From positions 62,001 through 126,000 of the forward strand of contig NZ_SEON01000006.1 of the NCBI RefSeq assembly GCF_004152845.1: a stretch of DNA of 64,000 nt, read 5' to 3'. The position numbers and the translations under genes were made by a program. Shown piece by piece: positions 44,482 to 52,543 of this stretch (position 1 is the first letter of the stretch; every line of letters begins with the position of its first letter). The DNA is from Sphingobium fuliginis (GTDB taxonomy: Bacteria; Pseudomonadota; Alphaproteobacteria; Sphingomonadales; Sphingomonadaceae). The notes under the pieces were generated by a model. That model searched no databases. It saw only the letters and a list, made by a program, of their open reading frames with translations, and was not told where the DNA came from.

Positions 44482-45473
44482 GCGCGGACGGACGCCCCAT
44501 CGTCGCCGTCACCGGCGCGACCGGCTTCACCGGCGGCGCGCTGGCGCGGCGGCTGATCGGCATGGGCTATCATGTCCGGTCCATGACCCGCCGTCCGCCC
44601 AGCGCCGCCGAAAGGGAGAGCGGCATCGAATGGATCGGCGGATCGCTGACCGACACCGATGCCTTCGCCCGGTTGGTGGAGGGTGCGACGGCCTGTTTCC
44701 ACATCGCCGCCATGTACCGGTCGGAAGGCGCGCGGGAGGAGTTCCTGAGCGCCAATCGCGACAGCACGGCAGCGCTGCTGGCGGAATCGCGCAGGGCAGG
44801 GGTGGCGCGCTTCGTCTATTGCTCGTCCATCGGCGTGCATGGCGATGTGGCGGAGACGCCGGCGGACGAAAACGCGCCCTTCGACCCGCGCGACCCCTAT
44901 CAGGAAAGCAAGCTGCTGGCGGAGGACCTGTGCCGCGACGCGATGATGCAGCCGGGCATGGACGTCGTCATCATCCGCCCCTGCGCCATTTACGGGCCGG
45001 GCGACACGCGCATGCTGAAGATGTTCCGCATGGTGCAGCAGGGCCGTTTCCTGTTCATCGGATCGCGGCGGCCGAATTTCCACCCGGTCTATATCGACGA
45101 TCTGGTCGACGGATTCCTGCTGGCGATGACGAGCGACGCGGCGCCGGGCGGCACCTTCATCATCGGCGGCAAGACTTATCTGCCGTTGCGCGACTATGTC
45201 GCGACCGCCGCCAATGTGCTGAACGTGCCCGCGCCCCGGCGCACCGTGCCCTATGGGCTGGTCAACCTGGCCGCCCATGGCTGCGAACTGCTCTGCGCGC
45301 CGCTGGGGGTGCAGCCGCCATTGCACCGCCGCCGCCTGACCTTCTTCAAGCATAACCGCGCCTTTTCCATCGCGCGGGCGGAACAGGCGCTGGGCTTCCG
45401 GCCCGCCGTGGGGCTGGAGGAGGGCTTCCGCCGCACCGTCGCCTGGTATCGCAATGAAGGGCTGCTGGTATGA
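44478..45473 (+). CDS. NAD-dependent epimerase/dehydratase (extended SDR)
   Basis: This is a 331-residue extended short-chain dehydrogenase. NAD(P)-binding GATGFTGG is at the N-terminus, the catalytic set is Ser in CSSIGVHG and Tyr-Lys in YQESK, and RPCAIYGPGD follows. HPVYIDDLVDGFLLAM is the substrate-side signature. It is similar to nucleotide-sugar epimerases/dehydratases and to dihydroflavonol-reductase-like SDRs; nucleotide-sugar work is favoured by the neighbours. The start overlaps the methyltransferase stop by ATGA; the frame open to 43605 is coincidental. The stop is five bases from that of the convergent unknown gene. Confidence 0.87.
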   Translation: MSADGRPIVAVTGATGFTGGALARRLIGMGYHVRSMTRRPPSAAERESGIEWIGGSLTDTDAFARLVEGATACFHIAAMYRSEGAREEFLSANRDSTAALLAESRRAGVARFVYCSSIGVHGDVAETPADENAPFDPRDPYQESKLLAEDLCRDAMMQPGMDVVIIRPCAIYGPGDTRMLKMFRMVQQGRFLFIGSRRPNFHPVYIDDLVDGFLLAMTSDAAPGGTFIIGGKTYLPLRDYVATAANVLNVPAPRRTVPYGLVNLAAHGCELLCAPLGVQPPLHRRRLTFFKHNRAFSIARAEQALGFRPAVGLEEGFRRTVAWYRNEGLLV

Positions 45474-45478
45474 GCGCT

Positions 45479-46048
45479 TCAGCCGATCAGGCGCCTGACG
45501 CGGCCCCGGTCGCGCCGGTCCCGGCGATGGAGGCCAAGCGCCGCGACGCCCGCGACCATGCCCGCCAGCGCCGTGACGGGCGCCGCGACCCCGCACAGCG
45601 CGGCAATGCCGCAGGCCGCGCCCGCCCCGGCGCTCCATCGGACGAAGCGGGATGCGCCCGCGCCATAGTGTCGCAATATGCCCTCCAGATCGGCTATGGC
45701 GATCCAGTCCGGGCTGGCCGGCGGGCGCACCGCGACCGGCCGCACCGCGCCGTCGGGGCAGGTCAGCGACTTCACGAGCAGGAAATCGCCCGCCGCGATC
45801 GCCATGGAAAGCGGGACGGAAATCGACAGCAGCGCGCCGGAAGACCGCCGGTAATGGATCGGCCGCGTGCCGCCCGGCTGGGGCGCGCCGAGATCCACGA
45901 CCATCCCCTTTTCCTGGAGCAGTCCCACCATGCCGAAATGGGTCGGCACGCTGTCGGCGCCCTGAAACCAGGGCAGGGCGTCCGCCGCCGTCCTGTCGGG
46001 GGCGTCGCCGGCTGGGGCCTTTGCGAGCAGGTCGCCTTTCGCGCTCAT
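45479..46048 (-). CDS. Hypothetical protein with C-terminal membrane segment
   Basis: This is a 189-residue protein I do not recognise. The first ~110 residues are soluble and mixed, with a beta-rich part (GMVVDLGAPQPGGTRPIHYRR, LLSISVPLSMAIAAGDFLLVKSL); residues ~138-172 are alanine/glycine-rich and hydrophobic, probably one or two membrane helices, followed by a basic tail. ATG 46048 sits five bases behind AAGGAG; ATG 46051 is too close. It is the only minus-strand gene between two plus-strand glycan operons, starting divergently from the GH5 gene. The opposite strand is also open here, but its protein is arginine-rich shadow sequence. Confidence 0.6.
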   Translation of the reverse strand: MSAKGDLLAKAPAGDAPDRTAADALPWFQGADSVPTHFGMVGLLQEKGMVVDLGAPQPGGTRPIHYRRSSGALLSISVPLSMAIAAGDFLLVKSLTCPDGAVRPVAVRPPASPDWIAIADLEGILRHYGAGASRFVRWSAGAGAACGIAALCGVAAPVTALAGMVAGVAALGLHRRDRRDRGRVRRLIG

Positions 46049-46119
46049 CATGTCTCCTTCCCTTCAGCACCTAGCGGGGAAGCAGGCGCATCGCCATGGC
46101 GACAAAGGGGCTTCATCCG

Positions 46120-47145
46120 ATGAGTGTGGCGACTCGCCTCGCCATGGCGCCGCTGCTGATGCTGCTGGCCCTGCCGCTGACCGCCGAGCAGCCCGCCGCC
46201 GGGCAACCGCCCCTGTCGGGCGTCAACATAGCAGGCGGGGAATTCAATTCCGCGCGCAAGCCCGGCGTCTTCGGCAAAGATTATGTCTATCCCGACGCAA
46301 GGACGGCCCAGCCCTTCATCGACATGGGGATGCAGATCGTCCGCGTGCCGATCCTCTGGGAACGGGTGCAGCCGGAGCCGCTGAAGCCGCTTTCCACGAC
46401 AGAGATGGCCCTGATCGACAAGTCGTTCGCCAGTCTGGCGCCGTTCCGGACCATCGTGCTGGACGTGCATAATTACGGCCGGTACGGCGGCCAGCGGCTG
46501 GACCAGATTTCCAATGGGTCGGCGATGCTGGCCGATCTGTGGCAGCGGCTGGCGGAGCATTACAAGGGCAATGGCGCCGTCGCCTTCGGCCTGATGAACG
46601 AGCCCTATGGCATGACGCCCGCCGCCTGGCGGTCGCTGGCGGACGGCAGCGTCGCGGCGATCCGGCGGACGGGGGCGGCCAATCTCATCCTCGTGCCGGG
46701 TTCCAAATATAGCGGCGCGCATAGCTGGACCACGGGCGGATCGAACTCCAACGCGCTCGCCTTCGCCGATTTTCGCGATCCCGGCGGCAATTATGCGTTC
46801 GAGATGCACCAATATCTGGATGCCGACAGTTCCGGCACGGCGACGAGCTGCGTCAGTCCGGACCTGATCGACGCGCGGCTGGCGGGTGCGACGACATGGC
46901 TGCGGACCAATGGCCATCGCGGCTTCCTGGGCGAATTCGGTGCGCCGCCGGACGACAATTGCCTGCGCGGGCTGGAGGTTCTGCTCGCCCATTTGCGCGC
47001 CAATGGCGACGTCTGGATGGGATGGACCTATTGGGCGGGCGGCGCCTGGTGGGGCACCCGCTATCCGATGAGCGTTCAGCCGACCGGCGGCCCCCGTCCG
47101 CAGGCCGCGGTGCTCAGCAAATATATCGTTGCAAGGGAGCCATGA
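46120..47145 (+). CDS. GH5 family endoglucanase, exported
   Basis: This is a 341-residue GH5 (subfamily 5-like) beta-1,4-glucanase. The acid/base is GLMNEPYG (E161) and the nucleophile GFLGEFGAP (E272); HNYGRYGG, HQYLD and WTYWAGG line the cleft. A signal peptide ends near LTAEQPAAG. ATG 46120 has AAAGGGG upstream; ATG 46096 is a weaker alternative. Its place at the head of an exopolysaccharide export operon, not in the xylan locus, suggests that it trims or releases the cell's own glycan, as BcsZ does for cellulose, and implies beta-1,4-glucosyl links in the polymer. It overlaps the next gene by ATGA. Confidence 0.88.
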   Translation: MSVATRLAMAPLLMLLALPLTAEQPAAGQPPLSGVNIAGGEFNSARKPGVFGKDYVYPDARTAQPFIDMGMQIVRVPILWERVQPEPLKPLSTTEMALIDKSFASLAPFRTIVLDVHNYGRYGGQRLDQISNGSAMLADLWQRLAEHYKGNGAVAFGLMNEPYGMTPAAWRSLADGSVAAIRRTGAANLILVPGSKYSGAHSWTTGGSNSNALAFADFRDPGGNYAFEMHQYLDADSSGTATSCVSPDLIDARLAGATTWLRTNGHRGFLGEFGAPPDDNCLRGLEVLLAHLRANGDVWMGWTYWAGGAWWGTRYPMSVQPTGGPRPQAAVLSKYIVAREP

Positions 47146-48344
47146 TGAAGCAGTTTTCCGTCATGAGCGCAGCCGCCACGGCGGCCCTCATGATCCCGCA
47201 GGCGGCCCTGTCCCAGACCGAGGTGGAGGTTCCGCCCGACGGATTGCGGGTCCGGCCGACCGTGCGCCTGCTCTACGACAGCAACATCCTGCGGCAGAAT
47301 GACGACCTGGTCGCCGGAGAGCAGGACGACCTGCGCATCACGCCCAGCGTCGACGTGACCTACCGCCGGCAATTCGGTCTTCACCGGCTGACGGTGATCG
47401 GGTCGGCGGGCTATGATTTCCACCAGCGTTTCGAATTTCTCGATCGGGAGAGGATCAGTCTTCAGGCCGATGCCGATCTGTCCGTATCAGGTTACTGCCA
47501 TGTGCAGCCCAGGGCGCGGCTGAATTTCGCACAATCGAACCTTTCCGATCAGGGCGTGGTCGTCGGCAATACGCAGCGGACGCAGGATTACAGGGTCGCG
47601 GTCGACTGCGAGAAGCCCTATGGTTTCTTCCCCGTGGCCGCCGTGGGCTATCTGAATACCAGCAACAGCGCATCTTCGCGGCGGATATTCGACATCGACA
47701 CGTCCACGGCGATGGCGGGCATCGGCTATTCCAAGGCAAGCCTGGGCGAAATCCGCGCGACGTTCCAATATGAGCGTTTCCGCCGCCCCAATGCCGACGG
47801 GGCGATACCCGGCCTGCGCGACGGCGCGGAAAATTACCGCGCGGGCATCCTCTTCCGCCGGGCCGTGGCGCCGCGCCTGAGCTGGCAATTGGGCGCCAAT
47901 TATTTCAAGACCAAGCCGCGCGCGCCCGGCATTGCGGACTTCTCCGGCCTGGGGGTGGAGGCGCAGGCGGTCTATACCCCTTCCAACCGGCTGTCGGTCC
48001 TGTTGGATGTCGACCGCAGCTCCCGCAATCAGAGCAATACGGGCGCGACCTATATCGTGCAGACCGACTTCACCCTGCGCGGCAATCTGAAGCTGGGGGC
48101 GCGGTCCGGCCTGTCGGCCGGCGGAAGCTACAGCCGCCGATCGTTCAAGGGCGAATTGCAGCTCGACACACCGCTGCTGCGCCGGTCGGACCGCACCCGC
48201 GCGGTCTTTGCCGGCTATCGTTACCAGTTGCGCAGCCGCCTCAATGCCGGGGCGGAGATACGCCATGAGTGGCGAACAACGGCCGTCGACCAGTTCCGGT
48301 ACAAAAGTACGTCGGGACTGCTGTTCGTCGGACTGGATCTATGA
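47142..48344 (+). CDS. Outer-membrane beta-barrel protein of polysaccharide export loci (BBP2-like)
   Basis: This is a 400-residue exported protein with a signal peptide (MIPQAALSQ) and many alternating amphipathic strands separated by charged loops, as in the BBP2_2 outer-membrane proteins encoded next to Wza-like genes. RVRPTVRLLYDSNILRQND at the N-terminus is characteristic. It ends in LLFVGLDL, without the usual terminal Phe. It may form the outer-membrane channel together with the downstream export protein. It is coupled to the GH5 gene (ATGATG over the stop) and lies 10 bases before the export gene. Confidence 0.82.
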   Translation: MMKQFSVMSAAATAALMIPQAALSQTEVEVPPDGLRVRPTVRLLYDSNILRQNDDLVAGEQDDLRITPSVDVTYRRQFGLHRLTVIGSAGYDFHQRFEFLDRERISLQADADLSVSGYCHVQPRARLNFAQSNLSDQGVVVGNTQRTQDYRVAVDCEKPYGFFPVAAVGYLNTSNSASSRRIFDIDTSTAMAGIGYSKASLGEIRATFQYERFRRPNADGAIPGLRDGAENYRAGILFRRAVAPRLSWQLGANYFKTKPRAPGIADFSGLGVEAQAVYTPSNRLSVLLDVDRSSRNQSNTGATYIVQTDFTLRGNLKLGARSGLSAGGSYSRRSFKGELQLDTPLLRRSDRTRAVFAGYRYQLRSRLNAGAEIRHEWRTTAVDQFRYKSTSGLLFVGLDL

Positions 48345-48354
48345 GGTACTGGCC

Positions 48355-49152
48355 ATGAAACCGATCTTCCCTGCCCTTTCCGTCCTGATCCTTGCGTCCC
48401 TTTCCGCAGCCGTTCCGGCGGTGGCGGCCAATGCCGCGCCGGGCGCGGCGCTGGCGTCCAGCTACATATTGGGCGCCAATGACGAGATAAGGGTTTCCGT
48501 CTTCGGCGCCTATCCGTTCGACGTCAAAACCCGGATCAAGGAGGACGGCAGCGTCACCCTGCCCAGCGTCGGGGAAGTCGTGGCGCAGGGCGTGACCGCC
48601 AATGCGCTGGCGACCAAGGTGCGCGATCAGTTGAAGGCGGGCGGATATTTCGTCAATCCGATCGTCAATGTGGAGGTGGTGAGCTATGTCAGCCGGGCGG
48701 TGACCGTCTTCGGCAATCTCCAGAATCCCGGTGTCTATCCGCTGGACCGGCCGCAGACGATCGCGATGATGCTGGCCCGCACCGGCGGCGCGCGGACCGA
48801 TGCCGCGGATTACGCCATATTGCAGCGCCAGGGCGAGGAAGACCGCCGCATCCCGCTGGAAGACCTGAACAGCGCGACGGGAACCGGGCAGATGCTGCGC
48901 CCCGGGGATTCGCTGTTCGTGCCCAAGGCGGAGGACGTCTTCATCTACGGCCAGGTCAACAAGCCGGGCAAGATCACCTATGAAAGCGGCATGACGCTGC
49001 GCCAGATGCTGGCGCAGGCGGGCGGGCCGACATTGGGCGGGTCCGAAAAGAAGATCAGCCTCAACCGCGGCAACCAGAGGATCAAGCGCGCCGACCTGGA
49101 CATGCTGGTGAAGCCGGGCGACGTCTTCACCGTCCAGGAACGCATCTTCTGA
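48355..49152 (+). CDS. Polysaccharide export protein (Wza/GumB-like)
   Basis: This is a 265-residue periplasmic/outer-membrane export protein. The Poly_export domain (~35-110, YILGANDEIRVSVFG) is followed by two SLBB domains (~115-190, VTVFGNLQNPGVYPL; ~195-260, IYGQVNKPGKITY). Wza and GumB carry a lipobox cysteine; this signal peptide (AAVPAVAANAAPG) has none, so it is probably soluble or held by the barrel protein. GAGG lies nine bases before ATG 48355. It is a standard partner of the Wzz-like protein downstream. Confidence 0.92.
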   Translation: MKPIFPALSVLILASLSAAVPAVAANAAPGAALASSYILGANDEIRVSVFGAYPFDVKTRIKEDGSVTLPSVGEVVAQGVTANALATKVRDQLKAGGYFVNPIVNVEVVSYVSRAVTVFGNLQNPGVYPLDRPQTIAMMLARTGGARTDAADYAILQRQGEEDRRIPLEDLNSATGTGQMLRPGDSLFVPKAEDVFIYGQVNKPGKITYESGMTLRQMLAQAGGPTLGGSEKKISLNRGNQRIKRADLDMLVKPGDVFTVQERIF

Positions 49153-49174
49153 TCAGGCTGGGAAGGAACCCGAA

Positions 49175-50455
49175 ATGCCCCTGTTTTCCTGGATAGCGCG
49201 GTGGCTGAGGCCCAAGCCCCAGCCCCAGCCCAAGCCCAAGCCCAAGCCCCAGAGCAAGGAGCTGGCGCGCCGCATGGCGGCCATCCGCGCCGCCGCCGCC
49301 GCCGAGCCCGCCACCCCGGCGCCCCCGACGGCCGACATGTTGCGGTCGGCCATCCGCAAGGGGTTCAACTCGACCCAGCCCGTCACCAGTTCCAGCCATC
49401 TTCACGGCCGGCAGGAACAGTTGGAACTGCTGGTCGAGGGCGTTCTGGATCGGGGAAATCACGCCCTGATCTACGGCGCGCGGGGGTCCGGCAAGACGTC
49501 GCTGGCGCGGGTCTTCGCCAATATGGCCGACGACCGGGGCTTCGTCGTGCTCTATTCGGCGTGCGAACCCGATCAGGATTTCGGGGCGCTCATCAGGCCC
49601 TATGTCGATGCCCTGGCCGGGGCGCCGGTCGACTGGCCCGCGGACCGTCCGGTCAATCCGCGGGACGTGGTCGAGCAGATCGCGCCGCGCGCCCGTCGCC
49701 GCTTCATCCTGATCCTGGACGAATTCGACCGCATCACCGACAGCGCCGTGCAACATGACGTCGCAAGGCTGATGAAGATGCTGTCCGACGCGGCCATGCC
49801 GGTTCATATCGTCGCGGTGGGCATCGCGGCGGGGGTCGATGCCCTGATCGCGGGCCATGCGTCCCTGCGGCGGCACATGTCGGTGATCCCGATTTCGCGG
49901 ATCGAATCCCAGGCGGTGTTCGACATCATCGCCAAGGGCGCGGGGTCGATCGGCATGGGCTTTACCGATGCCAGCCGGGAGACCATCGCCCATCTCGCCT
50001 GCGGATCGCCCTATCATGTCCGGCTGTTCTGCGCCCTCGCCTGTTTCGAGGTGATCAAGCGGAAGGAGCGGAAGGTCGACCTGCCCGCGACGCTGGCCGG
50101 GGTGGCGCGGGCCGTCAATGACTGGGCGCTCACCAATGCGGAGGACGCCGCGCTGTTCCGCAAGGTGATCGCGACGAACAGCCCGCACTGGAGCATGATC
50201 GAAACCATCGCCCGCACCGCCGCCGCCCACGGCTTCATCACCCGGCACGCGCTGGCGGATGAACGGGGCGAGCGCATCCTGTCCCAGTTGCGGGACGCGC
50301 TGATCATCGATGCGGCAGAGGATCGCATCGCCTTCCAGGACAGTCTGGCGCCGCAATTCATGCTGGCCATGCTGTTCGCCGCGCAGAACAGCGAGAAGAT
50401 CGATGAGAACATCATCAGCATGAACGATCTTCATCGCCCGATCGCCGCCGAATAG
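49175..50455 (+). CDS. AAA-type ATPase of the export operon
   Basis: This is a 426-residue cytoplasmic P-loop protein: Walker A GARGSGKTSL (K107), Walker B FILILDEFDR (D182, E183), and a winged-helix-like C-terminal part (~320-400), the layout of AAA_16/ORC-like STAND ATPases. The N-terminus has a hydrophobic/aromatic start (MPLFSWIARW) and then a (PK/PQ)n stretch at residues 13-26 encoded by hexanucleotide repeats. ATPases of this kind occur in alphaproteobacterial exopolysaccharide operons, but no biochemical role is known to me; control of the export machine or of protein assembly is a guess. It lies 22 bases after the export gene. Confidence 0.82.
   Translation: MPLFSWIARWLRPKPQPQPKPKPKPQSKELARRMAAIRAAAAAEPATPAPPTADMLRSAIRKGFNSTQPVTSSSHLHGRQEQLELLVEGVLDRGNHALIYGARGSGKTSLARVFANMADDRGFVVLYSACEPDQDFGALIRPYVDALAGAPVDWPADRPVNPRDVVEQIAPRARRRFILILDEFDRITDSAVQHDVARLMKMLSDAAMPVHIVAVGIAAGVDALIAGHASLRRHMSVIPISRIESQAVFDIIAKGAGSIGMGFTDASRETIAHLACGSPYHVRLFCALACFEVIKRKERKVDLPATLAGVARAVNDWALTNAEDAALFRKVIATNSPHWSMIETIARTAAAHGFITRHALADERGERILSQLRDALIIDAAEDRIAFQDSLAPQFMLAMLFAAQNSEKIDENIISMNDLHRPIAAE
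49211..49252 (+). repeat. Seven tandem hexanucleotides (CCCAAG/CCCCAG) in the ATPase gene
   Basis: The 42 bases consist of seven six-base units that alternate between CCCAAG (Pro-Lys) and CCCCAG (Pro-Gln). Units are a multiple of three, so slippage would change linker length without a frameshift. Confidence 0.8.
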
Positions 50456-50480
50456 GCCGGATCGCCATCGAATAGGATAG
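50441..50480 (+). repeat. 20-base imperfect tandem duplication at the end of the ATPase gene
   Basis: ATCGCCGCCGAATAGG (50441) recurs as ATCGCCATCGAATAGG (50461), 14 of 16 identical. The first copy contains the ATPase stop codon and the second supplies the AGGAT ribosome site of the next gene, so a small duplication seems to have created the present junction. Confidence 0.6.
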
Positions 50481-50485
50481 TGACT

Positions 50486-51856
50486 ATGCTGATATTGGAC
50501 ATATTCCGCGCGATATTGCAGCGCTGGCGGCTGGTGGCGGGGATATTCTGCAGCGTCATGCTGCTGACCGCGATCTGGATATTGATGACGCCGCGCGAAT
50601 ATGTGGCGTCGGCCACGCTGCTGTTCGACACGCGCGCGCCCGACCCGCTGCCGGGCGAGACCCGCGCGGCCGGCGAACCCGCCGCCATGCTGGCGACCGA
50701 GGCGCAGATATTGCGCGGGGAGGCGATCACCGGCCATGTCACCCGCGCGCTGGGCCTCGACAAGGAACCCGAACTGCGCAGGCAGTGGTTCGACCAGACC
50801 AACGGAACCCAGACCTTCCAGGGCTGGTTGAACCGGCGGGTCCAGAGCGGGCTGGAGGTCACGCCCAGCCCGGCGGGCAGCACCATCGACATCGCCTATC
50901 GCAGCACCGATGCGGCCAGATCGGCGGAGATGGCGAATGCCTTTGCCGATGCGTTCAACAAGACCCGCCTGTCGATGAGCAATGATTTCGCCAAGCGCTA
51001 CGCCGACTGGTTCAAGACCCGCCTCAGCGAATCCGAGGCGCGGATGGAAAGCGCGCAGAGCGAACTGGCGAAGTTCCAGCGCGAGCACGGCATTGTCTCC
51101 ACCGGGGCGATCGATGCGGAAAGCACGCGGCTGAGCGAATTGTCGTCCAAATTGTCCACCGCCGAAGCGTCCGCCGCCGATGCAGGCGCCCGCGCCGCCG
51201 CGGGGGCGAGCATGCCCGAAGTGCAGTCGAGCGGGGTGGTCCAGGGATTGCGTGCGCAGATCGCGACCAAGTCGGCCGAAATCCGCCAGATGTCGGCCGA
51301 ACTGGGGCCGAGCCATGAGTTGATGCGGGCGGCCAATTCCCAGCTTGCCCAGTTGCGGGCGGCACTGGCGCAGGAAACGGCCAAGACTTCGGGCAGCCTG
51401 TCCGCGGCCAGTTCCGCCGCCGCGGCCAACCGGGGCGCCATGCAGTCGCTGCTGAACCAGCACCGCGCCCGCATGCTGTCGCTCGCGGGCGACCGGGGCA
51501 AGCTCAACGTGCTGGAAAGCAATGTGGAATCGGCCAAGAAGCAATATGAGACCGAGACGCAGCAAATGGCCGAACTGCGCGCGAAGAGCAGCATCCCTTC
51601 GCTGAACGTGCTGCATCTGAACGCCGCAGAGGCGCCCTTGCTGCCGAACGCGCCGAACATTCCCGTGCGGCTGCTGATGATGACGATATTGGGCCTGATG
51701 CTCGCCATCGGCACGGCGGTCCTGCTGGAATGGCTACAACCCCGCGTCCGCAGCCGCGATGCGATGACATATCTGACCGGCGTGCCCGTGCTGGGACAGG
51801 CCGACCTCCGTCACATCGGACAGCAACTCCGCCTTGAAGGAGCCAAATGGTCATGA
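50486..51856 (+). CDS. Wzz/GumC-like polysaccharide co-polymerase (chain-length determinant)
   Basis: This is a ~456-residue inner-membrane protein: a membrane helix at ~16-36 (IFCSVMLLTAIWIL), the Wzz domain, a long coiled coil (~165-370, heptads such as LSELSSKLSTAEAS) and a second helix (~395-415, LLMMTILGLMLAIGTAVLL). The Pro-rich stretch before helix two is replaced by AAEAPLLPNAPNIP. The cytoplasmic tail is short, with no kinase domain attached; the following gene encodes that partner separately. ATG 50486 follows AGGAT; GTG 50480 is an alternative start. It sets chain length with the polymerase and the export protein. Confidence 0.9.
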   Translation: MLILDIFRAILQRWRLVAGIFCSVMLLTAIWILMTPREYVASATLLFDTRAPDPLPGETRAAGEPAAMLATEAQILRGEAITGHVTRALGLDKEPELRRQWFDQTNGTQTFQGWLNRRVQSGLEVTPSPAGSTIDIAYRSTDAARSAEMANAFADAFNKTRLSMSNDFAKRYADWFKTRLSESEARMESAQSELAKFQREHGIVSTGAIDAESTRLSELSSKLSTAEASAADAGARAAAGASMPEVQSSGVVQGLRAQIATKSAEIRQMSAELGPSHELMRAANSQLAQLRAALAQETAKTSGSLSAASSAAAANRGAMQSLLNQHRARMLSLAGDRGKLNVLESNVESAKKQYETETQQMAELRAKSSIPSLNVLHLNAAEAPLLPNAPNIPVRLLMMTILGLMLAIGTAVLLEWLQPRVRSRDAMTYLTGVPVLGQADLRHIGQQLRLEGAKWS

Positions 51857-52521
51857 GACTCCGATCCACAGAGAGAAGCGAGCAGCCCGGCGCGATCTTC
51901 ATCGCCGCCGGCCCGGGCGAAAAGCCCGAGATGAATGCCGTGGGGCCGATCCAGGTCGATCCGCTGGTCGTGGCGATCAGCGACCCGGAAGACCGGCTGG
52001 CGGTGCAGGCGCGCGACATACAGTCGACGCTGGCCGCGCTCCGCCTGGCGGACGGGCGGGCGCCCTCCTCCATCGCCGTCCTCACGGTCGGCGCGGTCGA
52101 CGAGGCGGCGATCCTGACCGCCAATGTCGCGGTGTCGGCGGCGCTGAGCGGCTTGCGGACGCTGCTCGTCGACATGAAGCAGTCGGACTTCGTCCAGCAC
52201 CGGCTGCTCGGCCAGACGCCGGTCACGCCCACCGATCCGGAAGATGACCTCCACGCCTTCGTCCGGCCTGCCTCGATCCCCAGACTGTCCCTGCTGGCGG
52301 CCGCATCCGACAGCCGGGACCTGGCCGATATGATGGCCGATTTCGACCTGTGCCTGGTCGACGCCAGCCATGTCGAGGACCTCGCCCTGGCAGCGGCCGG
52401 CGCGGAGGTGGCGATACTGGCCGTCAGCCGCGACGCCACCACCACGGCGGACCTCAAGTCCACGATCAACAAGCTGTCGATGCTGGGCATGCCGTTGATC
52501 GGCACGGTCATGATCGTGTGA
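51847..52521 (+). CDS. CpsD/BY-kinase-like protein without Walker A lysine
   Basis: This is a 224-residue protein whose fold matches the CpsD/CapB/GumC-tail kinase family: TLAALRLADGR, then VLTVGAVDEAAILTANVAVSAAL (residues 78-100), LLVDMKQSD (106-114) and FDLCLVDAS. In active members the first block is a GEGKT/S P-loop; here it reads GAVDEAA, with no Lys and no Gly-Lys-Thr. The C-terminal tyrosine cluster that is phosphorylated in BY-kinases is also absent. It is therefore a probable pseudokinase that keeps the position of the kinase next to the Wzz-like protein. ATG 51847 overlaps the Wzz-like gene; ATG 51853 is the alternative. Confidence 0.8.
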   Translation: MVMRLRSTERSEQPGAIFIAAGPGEKPEMNAVGPIQVDPLVVAISDPEDRLAVQARDIQSTLAALRLADGRAPSSIAVLTVGAVDEAAILTANVAVSAALSGLRTLLVDMKQSDFVQHRLLGQTPVTPTDPEDDLHAFVRPASIPRLSLLAAASDSRDLADMMADFDLCLVDASHVEDLALAAAGAEVAILAVSRDATTTADLKSTINKLSMLGMPLIGTVMIV

Positions 52522-52543
52522 CGGCATGAAGCGTGGAACAGGC

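Noticed and set aside
43605..45473. An apparent 622-residue fusion of an N-terminal region with the epimerase
   Set aside because: The first ~290 codons are the methyltransferase gene read in another frame. The real epimerase begins at the ATGA overlap at 44478.
45470..46123. A 217-codon plus-strand frame after the epimerase gene
   Set aside because: Its product is an Arg/Ala/Pro-rich string without a domain, whereas the opposite strand gives a plausible protein with a good ribosome site.
49211..49252. CRISPR-like or regulatory short repeat
   Set aside because: Units are only six bases, contiguous and in frame within the ATPase gene; they encode a Pro-Lys/Pro-Gln linker.
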